Shown here: positions 16,915 to 26,325 of the stretch, piece after piece
Layout of the letters: the number at the start of each line of letters is the position of its first letter
Numbering within the stretch: the first letter of the stretch is position 1
Assembly: GCF_002434505.1 (NCBI RefSeq)
Contig: NZ_DJKE01000008.1
Span: forward strand, 547,300-611,299
From: Brevundimonas sp. UBA6550
GTDB lineage: Bacteria; Pseudomonadota; Alphaproteobacteria; Caulobacterales; Caulobacteraceae
DNA: 64,000 bases
Direction: 5' to 3'
Program-made: the position numbers and the translations under genes
The notes under the pieces: model-generated
Databases searched by the model: none
Told to the model about the DNA's origin: nothing
The model's input: only the letters and a program-made list of their open reading frames with translations

Positions 16915-19196
16915 CGCGAATATCGCATCTGGCGCACCAGCGAGCCGAACAGATTGACGTAATCGTCCGTCCACGGACGGACGTCGGTCTTGTCCAGCAC
17001 GCGCCAGCGGCCGTCGTCGCGATAGGGCTGCACCGCCGCCTCGCTCTTGCCGATCAGCAGGGCCTCGGTCGAGGCCTCGGCCATCTGGCCCTGCCCCGAC
17101 TTCTCCAGATAGACCTGATGCAGGTGTGGCGAGCCCAGCGCCTGCGCCGCCGCCTCGGCCGGCCGGGTGATCTCCAGGTTTCTGTTCGACAGATGCAGCA
17201 CCACTACCCCGTCCGGCGCCAGCAGCCGCAGATAACCTCTGATCGCCTCCACCGTCAGCAGATGCGTCGGCACGGCGTCCGAGGAAAAGGCGTCGATGAT
17301 CAACAGGTCATACGACCCGGCCGGCTCTCGATCCATGGTCAGGCGCGCATCGCCGATCACTGTGCGCACACGCCCGTCGGCGCACCCGTCGATGAAGCTG
17401 AACCAGCGCGGATCGCGCGACAGCCGGTCCACCATCGGATCGATCTCGAAGAAGGTCAGCCGATCCTGCTCGCGCTTATAGGCCGCCATGGCGCCCGATC
17501 CCTGACCGACCACCCCGACCCGCGCCCCGTCCAGATGACGCGCCTGGGTCTGCAACATGGCCTGCCCCAGCGGCGTGGAAGTGGCGTAATACAGGGTCGG
17601 CTGGCACAGCCGCGCCGGCGCTTGCGCCTGCGCCCCATGCAGGGTCGTGCCGTGCATCAGAACATGGACCGGCCCGCCCATCAGCGGATCGTCGATCTGG
17701 GCCACACGCATGACGCCAAAGAAGCTGCGCTCCGACAGGGCCCAGTCATAGCCTCTCGCCAGGTGATACCCCGACCAGACGATGGCCCCCAGCACCACGG
17801 CGAACATCACCGCCCGGTCCCGCACCAAAAAGGCGAACATGGCCGCGATGCCCAGGATGGCTTGAGCTATGCGGATCAACTGCGCGTCGGGCACCGCCGC
17901 GCGGATGTCGGGCGCGTAACGCACCGCCTCCATCGACAGCGGCCCCAGGAAGGCGATCACGACGCCGGCGACGCCGCACATGATCTCCCACGGCCGTATC
18001 TCGCGCCGGCTCCAGGGCCTCAGCAGGGCCGCGGCCACCAGGACCAGCGGATATTCCCAGACCATGTTGAACACCATCGGCGCGATCAGGCCGTTGAAGG
18101 CCCCGCCGACCACCCCGCCCAGCGACAGCAGCAGATAGAATTCGGTCAGCCGATCCGGCGGCGGCCGCCGGGCCGCCAGCCGCTGATGGCACATCAGGGC
18201 CGTGAAGAAGAAGGCCGCCAGATTGACCGTGAAGACCAGCACCCACTCGCCGGTGCGAAAGGCGATCAGGGCCGCGCACGCCGCCGCCATCGCCCCTTGC
18301 AGGCTCAGCGCCAGAACCGGCGAAACGGCCGGCCGCGTCTGGAAGGCGATCACGAAGGTCAGCAGATACAGCGCCAGCGGGATCACCCACAGGAAGGGCG
18401 CAGAGGCCACATCCGTCGCCAGATGCGCCGTCACCCCCAGCATCAGACTGGACGGCGCGGCGGCCAGCAGCACCAGCATCCCCTTTTCGCGCCACGGAAT
18501 GGGGGCGCTGACGGCCAGGGGCGCCGGCTCGGCCGCCCCGACCTGGCGCCGGCGCCAGACCAGCAGCCCCAGGCCGATCACCATCGCCACGAACAGGCCA
18601 TAGCCCAGGCTCCACCCCAGCCGCTGACCCGACAGGCTGGCCAGGGGCTCGATCAGGATCGGATAGGCCAACAGCGCCAGAAAACTGCCCAGGTTGGACG
18701 CGGCGTAAAGGACATAGGGGTTGGCCCCGTCCGCATGACCCGCCCGCACCCGCGCGTACCAGGCCTGCAACAGAGGCGCGGTCGCCGACAGCACCGCAAA
18801 CGGCGCGCCGATCGAAACGGCCAGGGTCGCCAGCAGCCACAGCGCCGGCTGCGCCGCATCGGGATCGCCGAACACCCCGTTTATTCTCAGCGGCAGGAAC
18901 AGCGCCGCCAGCGCCAGCAGGGCCAGATGCGCCCCCACCTGCGCCCTCAGGCTCGGCAGGCGCTGCAACAGGTGAGCATAGGCGTATCCGGCAAGCAGCG
19001 CGGTCTGGAAGAAGACCATCGAGGCGTTCCACACCGACGGCGACCCGCCCAGCGTCGGCAGGATCAGCTTGGCCGCCATCGGCTGCACCACGAAGACCAG
19101 ACAGGCCGAGGTGAAGATGGCGACGGCGAACAGGATCGGCGCCAGGGGATCGGCCTTCCGGCCGGCGGGACGCAGCGGTTCGACGGCCTCGGTCAT
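16911..19196 (-). CDS. Membrane-fused MFS/spermidine-synthase-like protein
   Basis: A 761-residue protein. The first ~470 residues form many hydrophobic helices, starting [18 protein letters not shown] as in fused MFS/spermidine synthases. The cytoplasmic C-terminal ~250 residues have a Rossmann methyltransferase-like fold: [44 protein letters not shown]. The last two resemble the polyamine-synthase region, but the GGGDG loop is altered to GQGSGA, so true aminopropyl transfer is doubtful. Function is uncertain; transport coupled to SAM- or dcSAM-type chemistry is a guess. Its stop overlaps that of ispDF head to head. Confidence 0.75.
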   Translation of the reverse strand: MTEAVEPLRPAGRKADPLAPILFAVAIFTSACLVFVVQPMAAKLILPTLGGSPSVWNASMVFFQTALLAGYAYAHLLQRLPSLRAQVGAHLALLALAALFLPLRINGVFGDPDAAQPALWLLATLAVSIGAPFAVLSATAPLLQAWYARVRAGHADGANPYVLYAASNLGSFLALLAYPILIEPLASLSGQRLGWSLGYGLFVAMVIGLGLLVWRRRQVGAAEPAPLAVSAPIPWREKGMLVLLAAAPSSLMLGVTAHLATDVASAPFLWVIPLALYLLTFVIAFQTRPAVSPVLALSLQGAMAAACAALIAFRTGEWVLVFTVNLAAFFFTALMCHQRLAARRPPPDRLTEFYLLLSLGGVVGGAFNGLIAPMVFNMVWEYPLVLVAAALLRPWSRREIRPWEIMCGVAGVVIAFLGPLSMEAVRYAPDIRAAVPDAQLIRIAQAILGIAAMFAFLVRDRAVMFAVVLGAIVWSGYHLARGYDWALSERSFFGVMRVAQIDDPLMGGPVHVLMHGTTLHGAQAQAPARLCQPTLYYATSTPLGQAMLQTQARHLDGARVGVVGQGSGAMAAYKREQDRLTFFEIDPMVDRLSRDPRWFSFIDGCADGRVRTVIGDARLTMDREPAGSYDLLIIDAFSSDAVPTHLLTVEAIRGYLRLLAPDGVVVLHLSNRNLEITRPAEAAAQALGSPHLHQVYLEKSGQGQMAEASTEALLIGKSEAAVQPYRDDGRWRVLDKTDVRPWTDDYVNLFGSLVRQMRYSR

Positions 19197-19236
19197 GCCT
19201 CTGGTTAGAGCCGGGTTCGCGGCCTATGAAAAGACC

Positions 19237-19725
19237 ATGTTCCCCCAAGACATCCAGCGCCTGGCGCAACAGATCGTCGCAACCGCCAGCGAACGCGGCC
19301 TGATGCTGGCGACGGCCGAAAGCTGCACCGGCGGCCTGGTCGCCGCCGCCCTGACAGCCGTGCCCGGATCGTCCGCCGCCCTGGACCGCGGCTTCGTCAC
19401 CTACAGCAACGCCGCCAAGATGCAGATGCTGGACGTGCCAGAGGACACTCTGGCCCGCCACGGCGCGGTGTCGGAGGCGACCGCCCGCGCCATGGCGACC
19501 GGCGCGGCGGCCCGTTCGGGCGCCCGGGTTTCGGTCTCCGTCACCGGCATCGCCGGTCCCGGCGGCGGATCGGCCGAGAAGCCGGTCGGCCTGGTGCATT
19601 TCGCCGCTTCGGGACCTTTGGGCGTCGTCCACCGCGAGATGCGATTCGGCGACATCGGCCGCGACGCCGTGCGTCTGGCCAGTGTGCGCGTGGCGCTGGA
19701 GCTGCTGGCGGATCGGCTGGGGTGA
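19237..19725 (+). CDS. pncC: Nicotinamide-nucleotide amidase (CinA C-terminal domain, PncC)
   Basis: A 162-residue stand-alone CinA-C domain. The signature TAESCTGGLVAAALT holds the catalytic Ser, and GFVTYSNAAK and VTGIAGPGGGSAEKPVGLVH follow. PncC deamidates NMN to nicotinate mononucleotide in pyridine-nucleotide recycling. The ATG at 19237 opens a normal family N-terminus (MFPQDIQRLAQQIV). The start is 40 bases from the divergent MFS-fusion gene. The stop overlaps the GTG of tusA by four bases. Confidence 0.92.
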   Translation: MFPQDIQRLAQQIVATASERGLMLATAESCTGGLVAAALTAVPGSSAALDRGFVTYSNAAKMQMLDVPEDTLARHGAVSEATARAMATGAAARSGARVSVSVTGIAGPGGGSAEKPVGLVHFAASGPLGVVHREMRFGDIGRDAVRLASVRVALELLADRLG

Positions 19726-19973
19726 GCGATCCCATCGTCGTCGATGCGCGCGGCCATCGTTGCCCCGTCCCCAGCCTGAAGCTGATGAAGGCGATGCAGG
19801 ACGCAGCCCCCGGCGCCCGCTTCGTCCTGCTGGCCACGGACCCGATGGCCCGGATCGACGTGCCGTTCCTGATGTCTCAGAAGGGCGGGAAGGTGCTCGC
19901 CATAGAAGAGGCCGACGGCGCCCTGCGCCTTACGATCGAGACCGGCGGCTGGCCCGACGCTCCGACAGATTGA
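19722..19973 (+). CDS. TusA/SirA-family sulfurtransferase-like protein
   Basis: An 83-residue protein with the TusA signature RCPVPSLKLMKAM, including the active-site Cys of the CPxP motif, and an internal DPMARIDVPFLMSQKGG block where family members have a DxxxxxDIP motif. TusA-like proteins carry persulfide sulfur for tRNA thiolation or other sulfur transfer. It starts at a GTG inside the pncC stop (GTGA). Its 3' end overlaps the convergent YihY gene by 44 bases, so the last ~14 residues are encoded opposite YihY's C-terminus. Confidence 0.85.
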   Translation: MSDPIVVDARGHRCPVPSLKLMKAMQDAAPGARFVLLATDPMARIDVPFLMSQKGGKVLAIEEADGALRLTIETGGWPDAPTD

Positions 19974-20883
19974 CCACGCTGGCCGGCGCGGCGTCCAACT
20001 CGGCCTGTTTCTTTGCGGCCAACTCCATTTCCGTGGCGAAGGCTCCGCCATAGAAGATGGCGTTGACGTTCCACGACAGCCAGATCAGCAGCACCACCAC
20101 CGCGCCGACCGATCCATAGGTAGCCCCCAGCGGCGCGATCTGTTCGACATAGATGGCGCACAGCCAGGACGACACCACCGACATCAGCGTCGCCACCAGA
20201 CCGCCCACCGCCGCCGGCAGCCAGGCGACCGGCGTCCGGTGGCTCATGGCGTAGCGGTAGAGCAGCGTCATCCCGATCACCAGGCCGATGGCGGGCAGGA
20301 AGGAATCCAGCGGCGCCATGGCCCTGGCCTGAGATTCGGCCGCCGCCGAAGAGGCGTGGGCCAGGATCCGCACCGTCACCACGGCGCCCGACACCACGGT
20401 GAACAGGGCGAAGGCGAAGACGGCGACGAAGAAGGCCAGCAGGTTGAACTTGAAGAAGCCGTGCGGCTCCGTCTCGTCATGGATCAGGTTCAATCCGGCC
20501 AGCAAGGCCTTGAATCCGCGATGCGCCGCATAGGCGCCCACGAACAGGGCGAAGGCGCTCTGGGCGGAAACTGTCCGCGCCGAGGCGTTGCTCAACCGGG
20601 CGATCTCGTCCTGAAATATGGTCTGGGCGGCGTTGGGCAACAGGTCCGACAGGGCGGCCGCCTGGGCGCTGACCTCGCTGATCGACAGGCCCAGCTTGTA
20701 GAAGCCGATCAGGATGGCGATGGCCGGAAACACCGCCAGCAGGGCGAAGAACGACACCCCGCCCGTATAGAGCATGACGTCGCGCCCCCAGCTGCGGGTG
20801 AAGGCCCTGACCGCCAGTCCGCCCCAGAATTTGGGCGCCTTCAGCACCGATCGTGTCAGCTGTTCGCTCAAGCCGGTCCCCAC
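19930..20883 (-). CDS. YihY/BrkB-family inner-membrane protein
   Basis: A 317-residue protein with about six membrane helices. GGVSFFALLAVFPAIAILIGFYKL is the family's first helix, and GATYGSVGAVVVLLIWLSWN a late conserved segment ending in the NAIFYGGAFATEME motif. The family was once misnamed ribonuclease BN. Its function is not settled; transport or envelope roles have been proposed. It starts with GTG at 20883. The coding end overlaps tusA. Confidence 0.88.
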   Translation of the reverse strand: MGTGLSEQLTRSVLKAPKFWGGLAVRAFTRSWGRDVMLYTGGVSFFALLAVFPAIAILIGFYKLGLSISEVSAQAAALSDLLPNAAQTIFQDEIARLSNASARTVSAQSAFALFVGAYAAHRGFKALLAGLNLIHDETEPHGFFKFNLLAFFVAVFAFALFTVVSGAVVTVRILAHASSAAAESQARAMAPLDSFLPAIGLVIGMTLLYRYAMSHRTPVAWLPAAVGGLVATLMSVVSSWLCAIYVEQIAPLGATYGSVGAVVVLLIWLSWNVNAIFYGGAFATEMELAAKKQAELDAAPASVVNLSERRASRRSRS

Positions 20884-20992
20884 AACCGTTACTGCAAGCG
20901 GCGGAACCTAGCGGATTCCGCCGTCGGTTAAAGTCTCATCCGCGTGAGGACGGTCTTTCCACCATCACGCCGCGATGCGACGGCTCGTGACA

Positions 20993-21021
20993 TTGCATCC
21001 TTAACACCCTCGTCGTTATGG
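20993..21021 (+). promoter_or_regulatory. Candidate promoter for popA
   Basis: TTGCAT (20993-20998), a 17-base spacer, and TTATGG (21016-21021) form a weak sigma-70-like pair upstream of the popA TTG start at 21074. A TTAA half-site of the CtrA type sits in the spacer at 21001, and others are at 20928 and 21047, but none makes a full TTAA-N7-TTAA box. Confidence 0.3.
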
Positions 21022-21073
21022 TCCGCCCGCTTCACGCCCAGCTTGGGCTTAAGGGGCTACGGAGACGACCGGC

Positions 21074-22381
21074 TTGGATTTCGACGCGCGTGTATTGATC
21101 CTGGCGGCCGACGACGGCCGGATCGGGCCGCTCGCCGCCGGGCTGGACGCCCTGGGATGGCGCACGGTGACGGCGCGCGACGTCGTCTCGGGCGAGATGA
21201 CGCTGAAGGACTTCCCGCTTGAGGCCGCCGTCGTAGACATCGAGGGTCTGGGCGAGGACGTCGCCCTTCGCCTGCGCGCCGCCGCCGAACCGCGTCGTCT
21301 GCCCATCCTGGTGGTCGGCGCCCGGCCCGACAGCATCGGCGGCGCCGACATGACCATGTCCGTCCCGCCCCATCCGGCCCAGGCGGCGCTTCGACTGGAG
21401 CAGCTGGGCCGCGCCGCCATCGCCGAGGAGGAGTTTCGCCTGCGCGTCACCACCTTCGCCACGCGCGGCGTCACGCTGGACGCCCGCACCCAGGACGACG
21501 GTCCTCTGCGCGTCCTGGCCGCCGGGGTCGCCGACCGCCGTTTCCTGGCCCTGTCCAACGCCCTGACGGCGGCGGGCGTCGAGGTGATCGCCGCCCCCAC
21601 CCCCTACACCGCCTTCGACTATCTGCACGAAAGCCCCTTCGACGCCGCCGTCCTGTGGGGCGCCCAGGATCACGCGCCCGCCCTGTCCATCGCGGCGGGC
21701 ATGAAGCGCAACACCCGCCTCTATCACATCCCCCTGATGCTCTATCTGCGCGGCAAGAACGAGATCAGCCTGTCGGAACTGTTCAATCGCGGCTTCGCCG
21801 ACGTCGCCTCGGTCGATACGCCGGAAGGCGAGACGGCCGAGCGAATCCTGGCCCTGGCCGGCGCGCACCGCACCCACCTGGGCATCCGAAAGACGCTCGA
21901 TTCGGTGCGCAGTCTGGAGCTGATGGACCCCGAGACGGGCCTGTTCACGCCCGAACTGTTCGCCAGCCACCTGGCCCGCGTGGCAGAGGCGTCGCGCGCG
22001 CGCAAACGCCCTCTGTCCGTCTGCGTCCTGCGGGTGCGAGAGACCGAGGCGGTCACTTGGGCCCGTCAGGGCGGCTGGCTGGACCGCGCCATGCCCCAGA
22101 TCGGCGCCATGGTCTCGCGCCTGGTCCGGGTCGAGGATACGCCGGCGCGCCTGGCCAAGGAGGTCTTCGTCCTGGCCCTGCCCGCTACCCATGCCGAGCC
22201 CGCGCGCCTGGCCGCCGAACGGATCGCCGCCGTGATCGGCTGCACCGCATTCGACGCCGGCCCCGACCGTTCGCCGTTCGTGGCCGAGTTCGATGTCGGC
22301 GCCGCCGAGATGCGCCCCGACGAAAGCGCCGCCGCCCTTCTGGAACGCGCCTCCGCCGACCTGTTCGAGAAGACTCGCTGA
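21074..22381 (+). CDS. popA: PopA-like c-di-GMP effector with degenerate GGDEF domain
   Basis: A 435-residue PleD-like protein with two receiver-like domains (about 1-115 and 135-270) and a C-terminal GGDEF-fold domain. The catalytic GG[D/E]EF is replaced by LAKEV (360-364), so it should not make c-di-GMP. The allosteric I-site RxxD survives as RVED (352-355), eight residues before the remnant, as in PleD. This combination matches Caulobacter PopA, which binds c-di-GMP at the I-site and helps deliver CtrA to ClpXP at the old pole. Position next to mfd also fits my recollection of the Caulobacter locus. The frame begins at TTG (21074), and no better start is visible. Confidence 0.82.
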   Translation: MDFDARVLILAADDGRIGPLAAGLDALGWRTVTARDVVSGEMTLKDFPLEAAVVDIEGLGEDVALRLRAAAEPRRLPILVVGARPDSIGGADMTMSVPPHPAQAALRLEQLGRAAIAEEEFRLRVTTFATRGVTLDARTQDDGPLRVLAAGVADRRFLALSNALTAAGVEVIAAPTPYTAFDYLHESPFDAAVLWGAQDHAPALSIAAGMKRNTRLYHIPLMLYLRGKNEISLSELFNRGFADVASVDTPEGETAERILALAGAHRTHLGIRKTLDSVRSLELMDPETGLFTPELFASHLARVAEASRARKRPLSVCVLRVRETEAVTWARQGGWLDRAMPQIGAMVSRLVRVEDTPARLAKEVFVLALPATHAEPARLAAERIAAVIGCTAFDAGPDRSPFVAEFDVGAAEMRPDESAAALLERASADLFEKTR

Positions 22382-22391
22382 CGGCGGGCGG

Positions 22392-25300
22392 TTACGCCCC
22401 CGCCACCCGCGCCAGATCGGCGGTGATCCGCTCGGCCACCTTCAGCCGATCTTCCGCCGTGGGCCAGTCGCCCGACACCACGATCTTCTGATCCGGCCGG
22501 ATCTTCCAGAAGGCCTGGTTCTTTTGAATCAGCCCCACCAGTCCGACGGGATTGGGGAAGCTGTTGTCGCGCAGCGTCAGCACCGCGCCGCGCGGACCGA
22601 TGTCGATCTTCTCGATACAGGCTTTGCGGCAGTTGGCCTTGATGCCGACGATCTTCAGCAGTTGCTGCGCCTCGTCCGGCAGCGGGCCGAACCGGTCGAT
22701 CAGTTCCGCCGCCAAGGCTTCGCGGTCCTCGCTCTGCTCGGCGTCGGACAGACGGCGGTAGAGGCTCAGACGCACGTTCAGGTCCGGCACGTAATCCTCT
22801 GGAATCAAGACGGAAGCGCCGACGTTGATCGACGGCGACCAGCCGCGATCCACGGTCGTTCCCTCGCCCTTCTCCTTCAGCTCGGCGACCGCGTCTTCCA
22901 GCATCTGCTGGTACAGTTCGACGCCGACCTCGCGGATATGGCCCGACTGTTCGTCGCCCAACAGGTTGCCGCCGCCGCGCTGATCCAGGTCGTGGCTGGC
23001 CAGTTGGAAACCGGCGCCCAGATTGTCCAGCGACTGCAGCACCTGCAGACGCCGCTCGGCCGACAGGGTCATCGGCTTGATCGGATCGGTGGTCAGATAG
23101 GCGAAGGCCCGCGCCTTGGACCGCCCGACCCGGCCCCGGATCTGATAAAGCTGGGCCAGGCCGAACATGTCGGCCCGGTGCACCACCAGCGTATTGGCCG
23201 TCGGAATATCCAGCCCGCTCTCGACGATGGTGGTCGAGACCAGCACGTCGTACTCCCCGTCGTAGAAGGCGCTCATCACCTCCTCCAGCTGGGTCGCGCT
23301 CATCTGGCCGTGGCCAACGACGAACTTCACCTCCGGGACCTGTTCGCGCAGGAACTTCTCGATGTCGGGCAGGTCCTTCAGGCGCGGCGCGACGTAATAG
23401 GCCTGACCGCCGCGATATTTCTCGCGCAGCAGGGCCTCGCGCACCAGCACCGGGTCCCACGGCGTCACATAGGTCCGCACCGCCAGGCGGTCGACCGGCG
23501 GGGTGGCGATGATCGACATTTCGCGAATGCCGGTCAGGGCCATTTGCAGCGTGCGCGGGATCGGCGTGGCGGTCAGGGTCAGCAGATGGACGTCGGCCCG
23601 CAGCGTCTTCAGCTTCTCCTTGTGCTTGACGCCGAAATGCTGCTCCTCGTCCACGATCACCAGGCCCAGATCGCGGAACCCGACCTGTTCGGCCAGGACC
23701 GCGTGGGTGCCGATCACGATCTCGACCGAGCCGTCCTTCAGGCCCGCCCGCGTCTCGGTCGCCTCCTTGCCCGTCACCATCCGCGACAGCTGACGCACCT
23801 TGACCGGCCAGCCGGCGAACCGTTCGGTGAAGGTCTTGAAGTGCTGGCGCGCCAGCAGGGTGGTCGGGGCCACCACCGCCACCTGCTGCCCGGTCATGGC
23901 CACCACGAAGGCGGCCCGCAGCGCGACCTCGGTCTTGCCGAAGCCGACGTCGCCGCAGATCAGACGGTCCATCGGCACGCCCTTGCCCAGGTCCTCCAGC
24001 ACGTCGCCAATGGCGTTCAACTGGTCGTCGGTTTCCTCATAGGGGAAGCGCGCGCAGAATTCGGCGAACAGGCCCGGCGGCGGGGTGACGGCCTCCGTCT
24101 CGCGCAGCGCGCGCTTGGCGGCCAGGGCGATCAGCCCCTCGGCCATGGCGCGCAGCCGCTCCTTGGCCTTGGCCTTGCGCGCCTGCCAGCCCGCCCCGCC
24201 CAGCCGATCCAGCTGCGCCCCTTCGGAATCCGAGCCGTAGCGGGTCAGAAGGTCGATGTTCTCGACCGGCAGATACAGTTTGCTCTCCCCGGCGTACATC
24301 AGCTCCAGGCAGTCGTGCGGCGCCTGCTGGATATCCAGCGTCTTCAGCCCCTCGTAACGGCCGATGCCGTGATCCAGGTGGACCACCAGATCGCCGGTCG
24401 TCAGGGCCGAGGCCTCGGCCAGGAAGTTCGAGGCCCGGCGCTTCTTCCGTGGCCGCGCCAGCCGGTCGCCCAGGATGTCGGTCTCCGAGATCACGGCCAC
24501 GTCGTCTGTGACGAAGCCATGTTCGACCGGCAGGACGCCCCGCAGATACAGGTCCTTGGGCGCCGCCTGCACATCGGCCCAGTCGCGCACGGCGACGATG
24601 TGATCCAGCCCGTGATCGGCCAGCATGGTCGCCAGCCGCTCGGACGAGCCTTCGGTCCAGCTGGCGAACAGCACCCGCTTGCCCTCGCCTTTCAGCGTCT
24701 GGGCGTGGGCGGCGACGGCCTCGAACAGATTGACGCTGTCCTGCGCCCGTTCGGCGGCGAAGGTCCGCCCCAGCCGTCCGCCCGCATCCTCGCCGCCGTT
24801 AGAGAAGGGCGTGAACCGCCGCACCGCCCGGCCCGCCAGCGCCTGGTTCCAGTCGCCTGCGTCCATATAGAGTTGCTTCGGCGGCAGGGCGCGATTGGCG
24901 ACCGCGCCGCCCCCATTCTTGGCTTTCTGGCCCTTCGCCGCCTCGGCCCGCGCCTCATAGGCGTCGGCGATCAGGTCCCAACGCTCGCCACGGGCCGTCT
25001 CGACCTGATTGTCCAGGAAGACCTGCGCCTGATCCGGCAGATAGTCGAACAGGGTGTCCAGGCCGTCGTAGAACAGCGGCAGCCACTGCTCCATGCCCTG
25101 ACGCCGCGCGCCCTCGCTGATCGTCGCATACAGCGGATCATCGCCCGGCGCCCCGAACAGGTTCAGATAGCCGGTGCGGAAGCGCGAAATGGCGGCGGCG
25201 TCCAGCAGGGCCTCCGACACCGGCGCCAGCGAAACGGCCTTCATCTGGCCCGTCGAACGCTGCGTCTCGGGATCGAAGGTGCGGATCGATTCCAGTTCGG

Positions 25301-25853
25301 AGCCAAACATGTCCAGCCGCACCGGCTCGGCGAAACCGGGCGGATAGACGTCCACCACCCCGCCGCGCACCGCGAACTCCCCGCGTTCCGACACGGTGGA
25401 GGCGCGGACATAGCCGTTGGCGGCGAAATACCGCTCCAGCGCCTGGATATCCGGATCGCGCCCGACCTTGGTCTCGAACCCGGCCTGCAAGGTCACGGAC
25501 CGGGGCGGCGTCCGCTGCATGGCCGCCGAAATCGTCGTGACGACCAGCACTGGCGCGTCGTCCGGCTTGCGTTGCGCCAACCGCGTCAGGGTGGCCATCC
25601 GCTGCGCCGCGATGCCCGCCGTCGGGCTCAGCCGATCATAAGGCAGGCAATCCCACGCCGGATACTCTAACACTTCAATATCTTGCGAGAAAAATTGAAA
25701 CGCCTGAACGAAGGCGCCCGACCGCTGATAATCCCGCGCGACGAACAGGGCCACCCCGCCCGCCGCCTTCAGACGCTCGGCCGTGATCAGGGCGTCCAGC
25801 CCCTCCGGCGCCCCGCCCAGGTCGGCGTCGGTCCGCATCACCTGCTGGTCCAT
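22392..25853 (-). CDS. mfd: Transcription-repair coupling factor Mfd
   Basis: A 1153-residue protein of full length. It has a UvrB-like N-terminal module, then a CarD-like RNA-polymerase-interacting domain (LTTGDLVVHLDHGIGRYEGL). RecG-like translocase motifs follow (GDVGFGKTEVALRAAF, DEEQHFGV, TLTATPIPRTL, TRG region after STTIVESGLDIP), and a C-terminal autoinhibitory domain. Mfd displaces stalled RNA polymerase and recruits UvrA. The ATG at 25853 overlaps the sdhE stop by one base (TGATG). The pairing sdhE-mfd with divergent recG is typical of alphaproteobacteria. Confidence 0.97.
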   Translation of the reverse strand: MDQQVMRTDADLGGAPEGLDALITAERLKAAGGVALFVARDYQRSGAFVQAFQFFSQDIEVLEYPAWDCLPYDRLSPTAGIAAQRMATLTRLAQRKPDDAPVLVVTTISAAMQRTPPRSVTLQAGFETKVGRDPDIQALERYFAANGYVRASTVSERGEFAVRGGVVDVYPPGFAEPVRLDMFGSELESIRTFDPETQRSTGQMKAVSLAPVSEALLDAAAISRFRTGYLNLFGAPGDDPLYATISEGARRQGMEQWLPLFYDGLDTLFDYLPDQAQVFLDNQVETARGERWDLIADAYEARAEAAKGQKAKNGGGAVANRALPPKQLYMDAGDWNQALAGRAVRRFTPFSNGGEDAGGRLGRTFAAERAQDSVNLFEAVAAHAQTLKGEGKRVLFASWTEGSSERLATMLADHGLDHIVAVRDWADVQAAPKDLYLRGVLPVEHGFVTDDVAVISETDILGDRLARPRKKRRASNFLAEASALTTGDLVVHLDHGIGRYEGLKTLDIQQAPHDCLELMYAGESKLYLPVENIDLLTRYGSDSEGAQLDRLGGAGWQARKAKAKERLRAMAEGLIALAAKRALRETEAVTPPPGLFAEFCARFPYEETDDQLNAIGDVLEDLGKGVPMDRLICGDVGFGKTEVALRAAFVVAMTGQQVAVVAPTTLLARQHFKTFTERFAGWPVKVRQLSRMVTGKEATETRAGLKDGSVEIVIGTHAVLAEQVGFRDLGLVIVDEEQHFGVKHKEKLKTLRADVHLLTLTATPIPRTLQMALTGIREMSIIATPPVDRLAVRTYVTPWDPVLVREALLREKYRGGQAYYVAPRLKDLPDIEKFLREQVPEVKFVVGHGQMSATQLEEVMSAFYDGEYDVLVSTTIVESGLDIPTANTLVVHRADMFGLAQLYQIRGRVGRSKARAFAYLTTDPIKPMTLSAERRLQVLQSLDNLGAGFQLASHDLDQRGGGNLLGDEQSGHIREVGVELYQQMLEDAVAELKEKGEGTTVDRGWSPSINVGASVLIPEDYVPDLNVRLSLYRRLSDAEQSEDREALAAELIDRFGPLPDEAQQLLKIVGIKANCRKACIEKIDIGPRGAVLTLRDNSFPNPVGLVGLIQKNQAFWKIRPDQKIVVSGDWPTAEDRLKVAERITADLARVAGA

Positions 25854-26179
25854 CAACCGATACCCTTGCTGACTTCGGCGGCGACATGGGCGCGCATGAA
25901 GGCCCGCACCTTGGCCATCACCGGCGTCTCGAACTCGGGCGGCGTCGGCTCACGCTCGATGATCCAGCCATAGAGCCACTGATCCTCCTCCTCGATCAGC
26001 CGCTCATACTCATCCAGCTCAGCGTCGCTCAACGTCGGCGCAACCTGGTCCGAGAACGGCCCCAGCACCATGTCGGCCTCGCGGAACCCCCGCCGCCACG
26101 AGCGGAACTGGATGCGGCCCAGGCGCTGCTTGCGGTCCTGGGTCGTTTCGCCTTCGGGGCGCGCTTCGATTTCGGCCAC
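25853..26179 (-). CDS. sdhE: Succinate dehydrogenase assembly factor SdhE
   Basis: A 108-residue protein. SWRRGFREADMVLGPF contains the RGxxE motif needed for covalent FAD attachment to SdhA. EEDQWLYGWI is the second conserved helix block (family pattern D.DL..W). The N-terminus has ~20 extra charged residues typical of alphaproteobacteria. It starts at GTG 26179 with AAGGA five bases upstream. It is co-translated with mfd. Confidence 0.93.
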   Translation of the reverse strand: MAEIEARPEGETTQDRKQRLGRIQFRSWRRGFREADMVLGPFSDQVAPTLSDAELDEYERLIEEEDQWLYGWIIEREPTPPEFETPVMAKVRAFMRAHVAAEVSKGIG

Positions 26180-26325
26180 AAGAATCCTTGCCCGTTGAAT
26201 ATGCCGGTGCGCTCAAGCAGCGATCCGCCGCGCGGCGAGCGATGGCGCACCCGAAATGGAAGAAGCGCAGATAGCGTTCCTCGCCCTGTTTCGCCACCCG
26301 TCATGGTCACGCTATGTTCCCGGCG

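Noticed and set aside
20920..21060. CtrA binding sites upstream of popA
   Set aside because: Single TTAA half-sites are present, but no TTAA-N7-TTAA pair.
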